64,000 nt of DNA from Undaria pinnatifida (GCA_012845835.1 JABAKD010000024.1:5884109-5948108); one strand, 5' to 3'; positions 11,669-23,640 are shown, counted from the first letter of the stretch. Notes: generated from the sequence alone by a model not told the origin. A program made the numbers and translations.

Positions 11669-12725
11669 ACGCGATCTCCCGCAGGTGCGGCGGGAGTCGG
11701 ACCCAGACGCGTAAAAACGCAGAATGCTGGTCTGGGTTCAATTGTTCTATTACCGCCGGCGAGGGTGACGGCACGGCGGGAGCTGCCACCTCCGTTTCAG
11801 GCGAGCTCGCGACCGCTGAGGCCTGACTGTCCGAAGTCTGGCCAGGGTGGGGCCCCGCGGCGTGGATGGTGTGTTGAAAGGCACCTAGCGGGACGCGCAA
11901 AGTGGGGTGTCGGCGACACCGACGAAGTCGCTTGGCTCGAGGTCTGCGACACTTGTTAAGGAAAGCACCTGTCGCCCTGAAGCAACGAAGTGCTTCTGCC
12001 CCTAACGAAAGTCCGACTGCGGCAGTATGTCGACAAAGTAGTGTCCTGTGAGCGAAGGGGACCCGTAACTGCGCACCAAGTTGACCGCGAACAGCTGGGG
12101 CTCGTCCGACAAGGCGACACCTGTAATGCCATCATAGAGAAGGTGGAAAGCACTGTTAGTAGCCGCGGGGTCGACGGCATAAGCCGCTACGCGTGTTGTG
12201 GCGTGGTGGGACAGCGTCATCTTGTCCAATACCCCATTATCGAGCGGTTGAGAGAAGGCAAGGCGCGGTACGACCGGTGTTGAACGGCATCCAGCTGTCG
12301 CGACCCGGCAAGACAGCGTGCTGCATGACCGATGGAAGGAACACGTATGCCCACACTGTGAGAGAGCACGTTGGTGCTTTTTCGCGGAAAAATGGACGCC
12401 CAGGCGGATGCGGGTCACGGTCCGTAAAGGAGAAGATTTGCGAAACCCACCCCAGGAAAGAGACCTGCTGGGCCGCTCGCACGCTGACGAAGCGGCGCCT
12501 ACCAGTAGTCATATGGTCCAACGCGTCACGTCGGATGAAGGTTTGCGGGGAGCCAGTATTGAGGAGCACCGCACGTCTATAAGGCGCAATGGCGTCCCCT
12601 CCGCTATGTATTGCAACCTCGGTAGTGAAAGAAGCGTCGTCCAGCGTCACGGTACCCCCGACGCGGCAGGGGCCGTGTTCTGGAAGTACACGGCCTGAGG
12701 CGCCGCCAGAAGCTATCGCCAAAGC
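11568..12725 (-). pseudogene. Aspartic protease and linker of the Ty3/gypsy-like element
   Basis: The 12237-12722 frame reads VGGTVTLDDASFTTEVAIHS, then AVLLNTGSPQTFIRRDALDH. The protease signature is D-T/S-G; here the aspartate is Asn (codon 12558-12560), which would abolish activity. Later blocks (12002-12418, 11568-11900) continue the linker toward RT in other frames, with PHLREIAFDLHDPGWD just before it. Frameshifts separate these parts. Confidence 0.75.
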
Positions 12726-12894
12726 CTCTGGACTTTATTCGGCGGGTGCGCCCAAAATCTAGACCGAAATCTCCGAAGGAGGACCTTCGAAAGCTCCGAC
12801 CGTGGTTTCCGAGCGCGACGGCGGAGCGGATAAGGCTTCGTGGATTCCAGCATTCCCAATGGGGCTTCGGAACCGATGACGGGAGGCCAAGTGT

Positions 12895-13620
12895 GGAGAC
12901 CGGAACTCGCTGTTGCTAGTTGCTTCGCGAACAGCAGGCCTCACCGAACATTTTGTTGCCTCTCCCTTTGTGTGGGTTCTTGGCTCGAGGGTCGTCCGCC
13001 CGGAGACCAATACCCCACACTGGGTCGAGGGAGGTGGCCTCGGCCAAACGTTTGTTGTCAGTGCTCAAAAGGTAGAGTTTCATAGCTGGATTCTGCGTAA
13101 ATTTGGCGTAGGTGCCAGATGACACGGCACTTCGATTCTCCCTGTCCCAACCAGCGGAGCCAAAGTTGCGCACGCCTCGACCGACGCGTTTTTGTGTGCT
13201 TGGGTCAGGCCATGACATGATGAGCTCCACTGCGTGATGTTCTTTAAAAGCCCTGGCATTTTCGGCCATCATATACTGCTCCGCGCAAGAATATGATACG
13301 TCGTCCGCGACAAAAGACGAAGGACACCACTGCGAAAAGTAGGGCGGCGTTTGCCAGAACAACACCATTTTGTCAGTGGAGTATTCGAGAGAAGGGTCAA
13401 AAGTCGACAGTACCAGCCCGTCAGAGGCCGCGGTAGGAATATGGGCCTGCAATGTCCCTGTCTGGGAACACCACCCCTCGGCACTTTGGGCCCGTAACAT
13501 CCTCTTCTGGGAACGCCCGGCCTCGGGAACACGACACGAGTCCGAAGCAACGGGTGCTTGCGTGGTGGCCTTGTCGCTCTTTGGCGTAAAATTGCAAGAA
13601 ACAGCTCTCGCTGCGCCCAA
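12895..13620 (-). pseudogene. NADAR (YbiA/DUF1768-type) domain inside the retroelement
   Basis: An open frame of 234 codons holds a nearly complete NADAR domain from about 13375 to 12905. Visible motifs in order are FWQTPPYFSQW, SCAEQYMM (glutamate codon 13279-13281), GRGVRNF, GW, KFTQNP, LAEATSLD and DPVWGIGL (aspartate codon 13024-13026). The C-terminus is broken by a short deletion; the sequence AVREA resumes in another frame at about 12920. Family knowledge: NADAR proteins are N-glycosidases. YbiA was linked to riboflavin intermediates, and others are reported to remove ADP-ribose from guanine. The domain lies between gag and protease on the same strand, so it was probably part of the element's polyprotein. 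A lysine usual after AE(K) is Asn here. Confidence 0.85.
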
Positions 13621-14479
13621 AAGGGGAGGGGGCTCGGAGCTGTTTCTGCTTGACTAGAGGCGCGACTCTCCCGTACGTTCACGGGAATAGCGTCCGCCCG
13701 ATTAGGCTGGTGGCCGTGGCGTCACCACTGGCCCGTTGCGCAGTGTCGGATCTTCATCCTGCACCACTGGGGCAGACGTAGCCTGATACACGTGGGTTAG
13801 CGTGCCTCAAGGCGAAGCAGGGCCAGTAGACCCTGTGGGCGTCTTCAAGAGCGGGACTCGGGCAGGTTGTATATGTTTCTTGCCCGAGGAGGCTCGATTC
13901 CGTTAGCCCTCTTGGATGAGGGAGACGAGTTAGATAAGCTTGCCGACTCCTCCTTGATAGTACAAAGGATAGAGCGCCCGCTACTATCGCGAGGAAACAC
14001 CGGATCGAGCCTAGCAAAACTCTCGGTGTATTAGGGCTGGCTTTCCCGCACCTCAAACCAGCCGCCTCTTCGCGGTCGGAAAAAAGTGGAGATGAACCCG
14101 CTCGCGAATGAGGGCGACGGGTCGTCACCGCAGCCTTTTTGCTGCGCGACGCGTGCCTGCGGGGAGTGTGCGGGTCGCAGGCTCCTGGGTCATAGTCGAA
14201 GGGGGCAGCGTTAGGGGCACGTGCCGCCATTATCGAGTTTGAGCCGTGGCAGGGGGGAACGGCGCTGGAAGCGCGGATTCTCGTCGCCGAACTCGGGCCA
14301 TGGCCGAGGGGAGCGGCGCTGTGAGCACGCACTCCTGGAAAAGAACTTAACCTGGCTGGGGAGGGGCACACTTAAAGCGCCGTCCCCACAGCCAGCACTA
14401 CGCCGTGAATAACATTTGCAGACGTCGCAGGAGCCCGAGGGTTCTCAAAGGAAGAATATTTCCCGCGCCGCTTGAAAGG

Positions 14480-17400
14480 CGAACTACAGATACTCGAGCA
14501 CCCTGCGAAACCAAAGGAGGTGTCCGCGACAGGGCCGTCGGCGGACGGGCCGGGTAACCCCTTCCGCCGCCGCGCTGTTGGCTGCCTGTGCGAAAGGTAC
14601 CCGGTTGGCGCGCGTTAGGGTTCTCGCCTGGATTGTGGGTTGCCCCGCAGCGCTTCCGCGGGGTAGTCGCGGGAGCCCAAGAGGCGCGTGAGGGTGGGAA
14701 ACCATCCTTTTTACCAGGCGTGTATGGGCTGTTGTGGTTACCACCGTGACGGTGGTCGCCACTGTTACTGTTTACCTGACCATGGTCTTGGTGGTGCCCT
14801 CGTGATTGGTTTGAACGATTTCGGCGGTTGTTGTTGTGGGTGTGCGAACGATAAGACCTTCCGTCTCGTCGGTAGCTAGTCGTACGTGTTTGCCACCGTC
14901 TGTAAGCGTCGTCGTCGCCGAGTTGGCCGAGTTCAGGGTTTAAACAGTCGCTCGCGTAGATAAATGGGTGCCTACAGTTGAGAAAGAAGTGTGTCTTCGT
15001 GGTAGTTTAGGCCGTGTCCCAGGTTTTCTCGGAGAGCGGCCAAGCGGGCGAAGGGCGTGAAGAGGCCGCTCCAGAGAGGGGGGTCGTCGGTCTTAAACAA
15101 GGCGCTAACAGCGTAATCGTCTGCATAATGATGTTCCTCCAGGGGCCAGCAGTTGGACATTTTGTCAAGCCAGGAGTCGGTGGAATCGGTAACTGACATA
15201 ACAATCGGATGATGGTTCGACCTCGTCTGCCAAGAAGACGACTGGCACGGCACTCGGCCCTGGCCACGCGAATGACCGGCCGGCCGGAGCCCCGACGGAA
15301 CGGATGACCGCGCACCCGTCAAAGAAACAGGTAGATAACGATTTTCGCTGTTGACGGCAGGTGTTTTATTGTGCCCCCAAGTAACCATAATGTGTCCACA
15401 TAGCATCTAACGAGGCAAATGGCCGCGGGTCCGTTGCAATCGAACCAAGGTACAACGTAGGCATGAGTGTCGCAAATTGCTCATTTACCGCCATCCGAAC
15501 CACCTCCAACACCACATCTGTCCCTGTAGATAAAACACGCTCACTCCTCGTGACTACCGATACCAGGACGCGGAACTCCCGACTGAAATCTGAAAAAGGC
15601 GTGCCCTTACACACTGCAATAGCAAGCAATAGCAAGCAACATAGTGTAGCCCTTTCTCGTGTCGACCCGGTCGAAGTGCCTCAGGAACAGGCGTAGCAGG
15701 AGGGTGAAAGCCTTAGGCTCCGATGCGCCGTCGTCCATTCCTCTCGACACCTGTCCGAAAGAAACGTCAATCAAGGTGGTTATGCGGGTGGTCGTGGGCC
15801 TGTCAGGTGCTATGTCACGGTTCAATATCAGTTTGAGTGGGTGGGTCCAGACGGGTACCCACGCGGGCGCTCGTACGCCCTCTGTGCAAGGGTCGTCGCT
15901 GCGCATAAGTATGTCACATATTGCAGACAGAACCGAACGTGTAGGTTGCTGCGTGCCGTCAGACGTGTTCCAAGAGGCGGGGAGCGGCAGCACAGAATTG
16001 AGGAACACGTATTTGTAGGAGAGCTCAACGTAGGCACGCCAAACCCAGTCATCAAGCGCGGTTTTGATGATAGCCGCGGCAGTGGCAATCTCGGCCGTAC
16101 GCGCGCGGGCCAAATCCGAAGAAATAAGCTTCATGCGGCTTGGTGTGGTCACCTGACACAGTCAGTTTGCTCAGCCGTTTAGCACAGGAAGCAATATCCA
16201 CCAGGGAAGGGGTTACTTGCCTCTTGCCTGCTACAACGGTCACTTTGCCGTGGTCCGTGCTCGAGCATGACGACGAGCAGGAAGAGGTGGACGAGCCGTC
16301 CGTTGCTGAACTACCTTGTGCTCTGTTCCGCCGCCCTCCGGTACTTTTCCCAGAGCTGCGGCCACCATCCCGGTTGGGTCGGCCCTGGTTTCTCCTTTGG
16401 CGGCGTCCTGAGCCACCACCAGTACCCGACGCGCCTCCCCCGCCTCCACCACGGCTACCGCAACCACGACGGTTGTTGTGGTCGCCACCGTCACCATTAT
16501 CGCCGTCTCCCCCAGCTTGGCTGTCGCCACCCCCGGAGCCAGGACGTTGCGATCCCCGCGTTCGCGACTATCACCGCGCCGCTTTTTGTTTCGGTGCCGT
16601 TCCTCCAGTGTTTCCCTGGGGGTCGGCCAAAGTACGAGATCGGGGGCCTCGTTGTGGGCCATGTGCAGAGCCATCATCAAGGCAAGGGTGGGAGCACGTC
16701 TCACCTGCCCGGAGAAGGGTCCATTACCCCTGCGGGTCCAGGCCTCCCCCACCGAAAAGTCTTTCGCGTGCATCAACGACAGTCTCTCAGACGAGAGCAG
16801 AGCGGTGGCCGTTGTCACCACCGCTTGCTCCAACTTCGTCGAGAACTCTACTCTCGGGGTAGACGCCACGAACGCGACGCTGCCCTTCACGAAGGCGTCG
16901 TCCCCGGGTGGTGACCCCTGGGGACACCCAGCGGGTGCGCCGGAGGAGAAGGGGGCGCGGTAGCTCCTGCCGCAGTTGACGCAGCTGATAGGGCGAGGGC
17001 TCGTCGCGCCCTCTCCAGCACAAGGGCCGCCTCTCGCACAACGGCCTTCGCCTGAACGCCGTCCTCGTCGTGGCGACATCGGCGTGCCTCACGCCGCAGT
17101 ACAGTCAATTTTGCGTCGTTGAGCGCTCGCTTGGCTCGCGCCACCTCAAACGCCAAGGCCGAATGAGTGTCGGCATGAATGCTCCGACCCCGGAAGCTCT
17201 GGCGGTTGTGCTCTGTCGAGCGCCGAGAGTCCAGGTGGCGGCGGTGGTGCTCTGTCGAGCGCGGGGAGGCCAGCTGAGAGCGCTCCCCCGGGGCTAGCGA
17301 GAGCTGGCGCCGAGGCGACCCTGACCAAGGTGGAGGTTGTTCCGCTTCCTCCTTGCGAACCGGCGAGTCGACCCGATCGGTTGGTGTGCTCTGGCGATGC

Positions 17401-17591
17401 CCCGTCGTGTTGTTCTTGGCGTCGTCGCCGGAGCCCTCGTCCGGAGGTCTTCCCCGTCTCGAGTCACGGGATCCCCAGCGTGAGTCTGGGCGTGATCTCG
17501 ATCGTTCCCTTCCAGTCTCTTGGGCCTCCTGGCTGAGGCGTGTGGAGGACCGCAGCTTGCTCGAGTAACCTGCATCGTCGCTGGTAGACAT
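14480..17591 (-). pseudogene. Gag-like region of the Ty3/gypsy-like element
   Basis: A frame starts MSTSDDAGYSSKLRSSTRL at 17591 and is rich in Arg, Ser and Pro, then becomes helical. A frameshift near 16970 leads into a frame down to 16240. Capsid-like pieces follow (15607-16152 and 15366-15635), including a segment reading FSDFSREFRVLVSV and later PTLYLGSIATDPRPFASLD. The tail near 14930 reads NPELGQLGDDDAYRRW. A CCHC zinc knuckle is expected after the capsid, but its cysteines are not present. Assignment rests on position, composition and resemblance to stramenopile gag proteins as I recall them. Confidence 0.55.
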
Positions 17592-18060
17592 GTTGTTGTC
17601 CTAAAGGTAGTGTAGGGGGGCAGTACAGGAGAGGGTCGCACACTCATCGCACCGAAACAAGCAACATATATCCTCTGCAGGGTGCAGAGGGGCAGCGCAG
17701 TAAAGGGTCGCCCAAAGCGCTCGCGCTCATCGCACCACAACAAGCAGCATTTATCCTATGCACAGTGTAGGGGGGTAGTACAGCAGAGGGTCACACAACC
17801 TACCGCACAAAAATGGATATAGGTGCAGTGTAGGGGGGGGCAGCACAGCAGAGGGTGACACAGCCCATCGTACATAAACGGGCAGCATGCACCCTAGGTG
17901 TAGTGTAGCGGGGGAAGCACAGCAGAGGGTGGCACTGCCAATCGCACAAAATTTGGCAGCATGCACCCTAGGTGTAGTGTAGGGGGGGGGGGGCGCTAAA
18001 GGGTCGCACACAAACTAACCGTAGTGCAAAGGTCAGTATAGCGCCCGAGCAAAGCAGTTT
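17592..18060. repeat. Minisatellite of about 70-75 bp units upstream of gag
   Basis: Four to five degenerate units share GTGTAGGGGGGCAGTACAG, GAGGGTC(G/A)CACA, CATCGCAC and AGCA(G/T)CATGCACCCTAGG. It begins right at the gag start codon, so it may be part of the element's 5' leader or an expansion at the insertion boundary. Confidence 0.7.
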
Positions 18061-20580
18061 CCCCACCGACCGCACTGTAGAGGGACGGTCGGTTCTACAT
18101 CAGTGCTGCTTGCTGCATTATCGCTGCTGTGCCCACAGGTACATACAATACCAACCGCATTAAAATGGGCAGTAGAACGCCATGATCAGATGTAGAAATG
18201 GGGCAGTATCGACCCTAGCAGCACTGTGATAAGGTAGTATGTACCAACCGCGCTAAGATGGGCCGCACGAGTCCTGACATATGCAAAAAAAATGCCAGCA
18301 TCGACCCTAGCAGCATCGTGAAGGGCAGCAACCGTACTAACAGCAGTAGAAAGACAGCACCACGCCTGAGCACCCGAACAAATCTGCACCCACACCGACC
18401 GCATCATAAACAGGCAATTACTTCGACAGCAATGCAGTGTGCGTACTTATCGCTGTTGTGCCCACACAGCGACGGAGTATTAATACTGCGTTCCAAGATA
18501 AAGGGTAACCCCCCACGCTGACAGCGCGACAGAAAAGGCCAGCATCGAACTTCAGCTTTCACTAAATTCAAGTTATGTGGCGTGGGAGATCCAAGACGAA
18601 ATTCTCTCTCGAATCGATCTTGCAAGGGGCACTCGTACAGCATCGGAGGGTGCCGGAGCTGCAGTGGCTGTAGCTGCGGGTGCTGGGACAGTGAAGGGGC
18701 GAGCTGTGTGCTGAATGGGCAGAAGCGAAGTAGGCGGCTCGGCTGCTGTACAATGACTTCTACAGCAGAAAAATCTGACGGTGTACGGCATGGACTGGCA
18801 GCAAGCCCACTATGCTGTGCTGTAGTTGGTAGCGCTGCGAACGTGATGAGGTTGAACGCTACCTTACGCAGTGGATCGCAGTTGATCGCCGAAGATCAGG
18901 GGTGGGGTCCGGGTTGCGTCAAATTGGTAGCTGTACTGTTTTCAGCAGAAAGGGAACACAACTTGTCCGACGCACATGACTGATCGGCGCATGTACTGAG
19001 ACCCATACAATAATCTGCTGCTCGCGTGTACCAGGTACTCAACAAATCGCGACGACAAGGACAGCCCAAACATTCTGCGCGAGTCGTCGACTGTTCTCCC
19101 GAAGGAGCATCAAAACGAGGGAGTCCAACACGAGATCCTGCGACGAGGTAAGGAGTCATCCCAACACAGGACTCACAGTCCAAGGAGGTCCCTCGAAGGC
19201 CGGTCTGGCTCCGTCAGCAGAGGACGCAGCCCGATGTGGCTCTCAGCAAGCGGTGTCTTAGAAGTGTTGATGCCAGTATACTTGTCTTTGGTGTGTGCAG
19301 ATTCCCAAGGTTCCCGAAGCACGAAAAGAAGAACAAGTCGACGGGCAATCTTGGGGATTGCGCTGGCTGCCCGAGGAGATGTGCAAGTTATTGCGCAGCG
19401 CGAAGGCTGACAGGGTGCAACATGAAGGCTGAGCGCGGAGCGAACAAGTCTGGTGGGTGGGGCTCAGGCCGGTTCGCTGCGGAGTTGCCGTGAAACAACT
19501 GGCGGGGAGCGCGCGACCAGAAAGCCGAGGCGAAGAGCATGCCCCGGGGAGCAGCGTCTTCTGCACGTAGTCCGAAGGTGTCGTCCGTACGCTCCGTGCC
19601 CGGCGACCAACAGGAGGGGCCCCTGCCGTCTCGCTGCTGTAGTGGTCGCCGGTGGAGGAGGAAGAGCGCTCTCTCCGTTTAGATGCTCCCCGCGATAGAA
19701 TAGGGGATTCGGGCTCGACTAAAAGCAGGAAAACGCTCCTAAAGAAATAAGGGCATCGGAGAGATTCGAGGAGCACTGCTGCAAAAGCAACATCAAGCCA
19801 AGACGACGCCATTTCTTAAGTTATTGGGTGGGGACACAGAGTGTCCCCTGCAGGTCTGCCTTTTGAGCAGTTCCTCGGTGAGTACTCACATATTTAGCCG
19901 TAGTAGAGAAGCAGCTCTTTTATTTCCACAGAACCCCTGATAGCAACCGAGAGCCGAGGGGCATTCCTCGGTTTTATTTCCTGATTAGACTGTATCCCGA
20001 ACAGAAAACGCCAACCTGTCATGCGAAACGGCCAATTACCTATCAAATCAGATAAGTGCAGGCCTTTCGTACCTTAACACTCCCGTCCCCTGTCACCGAT
20101 AAACCAAGGCATATCTATCGTGTTTGCCGTTCGTTTTTGTTGTTGTTTTCGATGCTGTTGTCATTATTATCCTCATTTAGTAGGGCATGGTAGCTTTGTG
20201 ATGGGCTCTTGACAGCGCACTTATTTTTCGCGCTCCTTTAAGCTCACAGCTTCTCCATGGTTTTTGCCAGTCTTCGCTCACCACACTCGAAAACACATAG
20301 CGACTCGTCCCCTGGCATCGCAATACAGCAGTAAGTAGTAAAAGTGGTGTCAAGACGGTTGTTTTTTCGCGGTTATCAACCGCGTCAGAAGGAACCGCCG
20401 TCTTGACATCAAATTTTGTGGTTTCTTACATACCGGTATGTGTGGTCATATCGGGCACTATCACTCCTCCTTGCAACGCCCACGGCCGTCTGCTTACGAT
20501 GCCTTCGGCTAGGATGTCTTTGGCTCGCTTCGTTGGGCGAGGGGCATCATAATTTCTCGCGCTTGATAGGTTTACGATAT
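18061..20580. other. Spacer without a supported gene
   Basis: Imperfect repeats lie at 18100-18330 (blocks with ACCAACCGC and ATCGACCCTAGCAGCA). The longest frame (19258-19812, minus) starts MASSWLDVAFAAVLLES but has no known domain and no splice support. This interval would be the natural place for upstream exons of the AAA+ gene, yet I found no Walker A motif. Confidence 0.5.
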
Positions 20581-20589
20581 TACAGTACT

Positions 20590-21300
20590 ATTGCTACCAC
20601 TACCGCTTATACAACCACTGGTACGAATTCAACAACCTTCCGGTCATTTAATTTTATAAGGTTTTGTCTAGCTTCTTGCGCAGCACTACAAGTTGTCTCC
20701 GGGTAATCGCTATTTGTATAACCAGGAGATAGTACATTTATTTCACAACTTTACTTGCCACCTTCTGGACAAGCCGTGGTCACAGGTGTCGGGTGTATTC
20801 GGCTCGCTTCGTTCTATTGCTACCACTACCGCTTATACAACCACTGGTACGAATTCAACAACCTTCCGGTCATTTAATTTTATAAGGTTTTGTCTAGCTT
20901 CTTGCGCAGCACTACAAGTTGTCTCCGGGTAATCGCTATTTGTATAACCAGGAGATAGTACATTTATTTCACAACTTTACTTGCCACCTTCTGGACAAGC
21001 CGTGGTCACAGGTGTCGGGTGTATTCGGCTCGCTTCGTTGGGCGAGCGGCATCGTAATTTTTCGTCTGACCACGCGCTCGTTGGATTTTTTACAGTACTA
21101 TTGCTACCACTACCGCTTATACTATTGGTACGAATTCAGTAACCTTCCGGCCATTCAATGTTTTGAAAAGCTTCTTACGCAGCACTACGAGTTGTCTCCG
21201 TATTAACGCAATTTTGATATCCAGGAGATCGTACATTTTTTGTTACAATGCTACTTTCCAGCTTCTGGACAAGCCGTGGTCACAGGTGTCGTCCCTTCTC
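20590..21300. repeat. 226-bp tandem duplication with a third diverged copy
   Basis: Copy 1 (about 20590-20815) and copy 2 (about 20816-21041) look identical, from TTGCTACCACTACCGCTTAT to GGTGTATTCGGCTCGCTTCG. A diverged copy occupies 21100-21300. Each ends in the block TGGACAAGCCGTGGTCACAG that recurs elsewhere in the window. Confidence 0.85.
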
Positions 21301-21400
21301 CCCCCCGAGTTCAGCAATCCTACTGATTGTCGGTTTTTCATCGAGTGTTGCTAACTCAAGCTCTCGCACTTTCCACCAGTCAATTTGTGCACAAGTTTTT
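21245..21400 (-). repeat. Dispersed SINE-like family, copy 1
   Basis: Shares CTGGACAAGCCGTGGTCACA, a C/T-rich block and a GTGTTGCTAACTCAAGCTCTCGCAC segment with 49520-49880 and 58985-59170. Orientation is opposite to the 49.5-kb copy. Confidence 0.55.
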
Positions 21401-21635
21401 TTTTGTTTCACCTTCCGGCGGAAGGAGAAAATCAAAGCTAAAGCTCACCACACTTCCACCTATTTTCATACACCTAATGTCTCAATTAAACTAAATTGCG
21501 TTCGCAATCCAGCGTTCTCTGGCGTGTCTTTCATTTCCCGTGATAGCGATAGCACGAACGAGCTGTCCCTACCGGCGGTCCCGGTTATTACCCCGGCAGC
21601 GCAAGCTGCCGTTGTATACGGATGCGTGAGTATCT
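21395..21635. repeat. Dispersed repeat of about 240 bp, copy 1 (pair with 61995-62235)
   Basis: Common landmarks are a T run, CCGGCGGA, AGCTCACCACACTTCCAC, TATTTTCATAC, GAGCTGTCCCTA-type sequence and CCCCGGCAGCGCAAGCTGCC. No coding capacity is apparent. Confidence 0.75.
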
Positions 21636-21810
21636 CGACCCGACCTGGTCCCTGGGGGTCGGGTGCGGTGGAGGCAGCCACCCAGAACGGCATCATTCCG
21701 GATACTGCGGGACTTGCGCAAGCTCACCCACTAAATCCCTACGAATGCATACGAGTACGCACTCGGAGGGACTCCAACTCACGAAGCTGGCCTATACCAC
21801 GCTCGAGGAT

Positions 21811-21992
21811 ATGTAGCATTCGGTGCGTAGGGGAATCCGTAGTAGGAGTGTGGCGGTGTTGAATTCGAAAAACGGGGACCGCACGGTCCAGGCGAGCGTG
21901 AGGGTAAGAAAGTTAGGAGGCGTCGGGTCGTTCTCAGGTAGCAACTACGCATTGGAAGCCGGGGCATCGCCTAGTACTTGATCGAATTCAGC
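21811..21992 (+). repeat. Left terminal repeat fragment of the tyrosine-recombinase element
   Basis: Matches the 3' half of the right repeats: GCATTCGGTGCGTAGGGGAA, GGTGTTGAATTCG, CACGGTCCAGGCGAGCGTGA, GGTCGTTCTCAG and AGCCGGGGCATC. It ends just before the gag start codon at 21993. Confidence 0.85.
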
Positions 21993-23640
21993 ATGGACCC
22001 CAAGCCAGCAGCTGCAGGCGGAGGCAGCGGAGCAGGTGAGCAGGTACCAGCGCAGGGGGCGGCACAGGCGTCGTCACAGCATAGTCTCGTCTTACTGCAT
22101 CAGGTGTCCCAGCATATCCAAGGACAAGGGGCGAGACTGGAAGCCATAGAGTAGCGACTGCAGCTGCAGCAGCAGCAGCAGCAGCTGCAGCAACCGCAGT
22201 CGCAACTGCAGCACCCACTGCAGCAGCGACAACAGCAGCAGCACCCGCAACAGCATATGCAGCAGCCGCCGCAATACCCACCCAATGCTTCAGCAACCCA
22301 CAAATGCACTTTGCACCCCTTCCAGTGGGGGCCGGCTCAAGCCGGTGCTCAGCTGGTGGCAAGTGCCTTTCCGCCCAAACCTCAGAACGCAAGCTTTGCG
22401 AGCATATCGCACAGTATGGTGGCAAAGGACGCGGCCAAGGGGAGGGTTAAACTGTGCAGCGAGGAAGGCTGAGCGATATTTTGCATCCTCCGTGGAGGGA
22501 GGGCCGTATCCTCGGCCCTCTCAGCGGCAACGCTCTCAAACTTAGTTTGAAAAGTGGCCGAACCCACCACTAAGATGCTGAACATGTTACTAACGCTCTC
22601 CAACATCAACGTCCTAGCCTTCGGGCCGCCGGTACCCGAGGGCTGGGCGCAGTTCCCACGACACCCGGCAAAACATTTTGCCGTGTTCATCAAGGCCTTT
22701 GCGATCGTCATGGCCTATGGCACCGAGTCGGCGTCCGAGATCTCCACGATAAGAACGAGGGGGCTATTGGAAGAAATGCGCGCGGTACAAGGGCGTCTGG
22801 AGAAGTTCACGGATCATCACGCAGCCAGATTGGACCCACACAATGAAGATGTGGACAAGCGCATCTCCGACGCCATCAACGCCAACCTGACGGACTTCCT
22901 CGGGGCACTGCGAGATTATGCTGAGGCGCTTCGGCAAAGGCACGCCTTCTTGACGCCGGCCAGCGGATCGTGCCAACCGACGAAAACCCCGCGGTTTGAG
23001 CAGCTTTCTTGACTGGTGGACCGAAATCACACACAACCTATTCGGGCGGTTTACCAACGGGCTGGTTGCACCGCAGCAAAGGCTGTGGGCAAAACAGGGA
23101 CGAGCAAGAGGAAACCGGTAGATTTTGTCGACTCGGTGGCACGAGCGCGGCCGCAAAACCAAGCCGCAAGCGCGGCATCCTCATCGTCTGTCTTCATCCA
23201 GTCTATGTCAGAGTGCAAACCGCCCGCCAGGGTGTGCGCTAGTAGCTGGAGAGGACAGAATTTAGAGAGGATTTCGTGTAAGTACGACCACGAAAACCGC
23301 CACCCGAGCGTGGCTCCCCCACCCCCGGGTGCGCCGCCCGTACAGATGTCGGCGCCGTCGGCAGCGCCTACGCCAGCGACGACTCGCACCGCGACCAGCG
23401 CCGCCCCGCCCATCCAGAGCTCTCCCCCTCTTATCCCCCAGGCATCTGTCGCACGCTCCAGCAACAACCACGGGCGAAGAAGCAACGGAGCAGGAGGCAG
23501 CAGCAACTGCGGGTACGGGCCTCTCCTTGCGACGGGGCCGACAAGGGAAGGGGTGGGGGGCGGTAGCACCGGTGGCGTCGGACGCACGTAAGACGGTACG
23601 ACTGCTCGCGGCTCCCCAACCCGGGTCCGTGGCACCGGAA
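21993..23640 (+). pseudogene. Gag of the tyrosine-recombinase element
   Basis: Starts MDPKPAAAGGGSGAGEQVPA after the left repeat. An in-frame stop follows ARLEAIE near 22153, then a CAG-rich segment (22155-22265) coding a Gln tract. A helical section at 22554-23012 reads EEMRAVQGRLEKFTDHHAAR and ADYAEALRQRH-like sequence. A Pro/Ala/Ser-rich tail runs to 23590, with CKYDHENRHP resembling the end of a zinc finger. Assignment is by position. Confidence 0.55.

Larger units (their letters stand above)
9874..17591 (-). mobile_element. Decayed Ty3/gypsy-like retrotransposon carrying a NADAR domain
   Basis: On the minus strand the order is gag-like protein (17591 to about 14480), a linker, NADAR domain, retroviral-type aspartic protease, reverse transcriptase and RNase H. 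There are several frameshifts and stops. No integrase is visible and no matching LTRs were seen at the ends. A minisatellite lies just upstream of gag. The left end is about 100 bp from an exon of the AAA+ gene, on the same strand. Protease and RT active-site aspartates are replaced, so the copy is dead. Confidence 0.85.

Noticed and set aside
19258-19812. 184-codon minus-strand frame starting MASSWLDVAFAAVLLES
   Set aside because: Could be an upstream exon of the AAA+ gene, but no BCS1-type N-terminal pattern or Walker A and no clear donor is seen.
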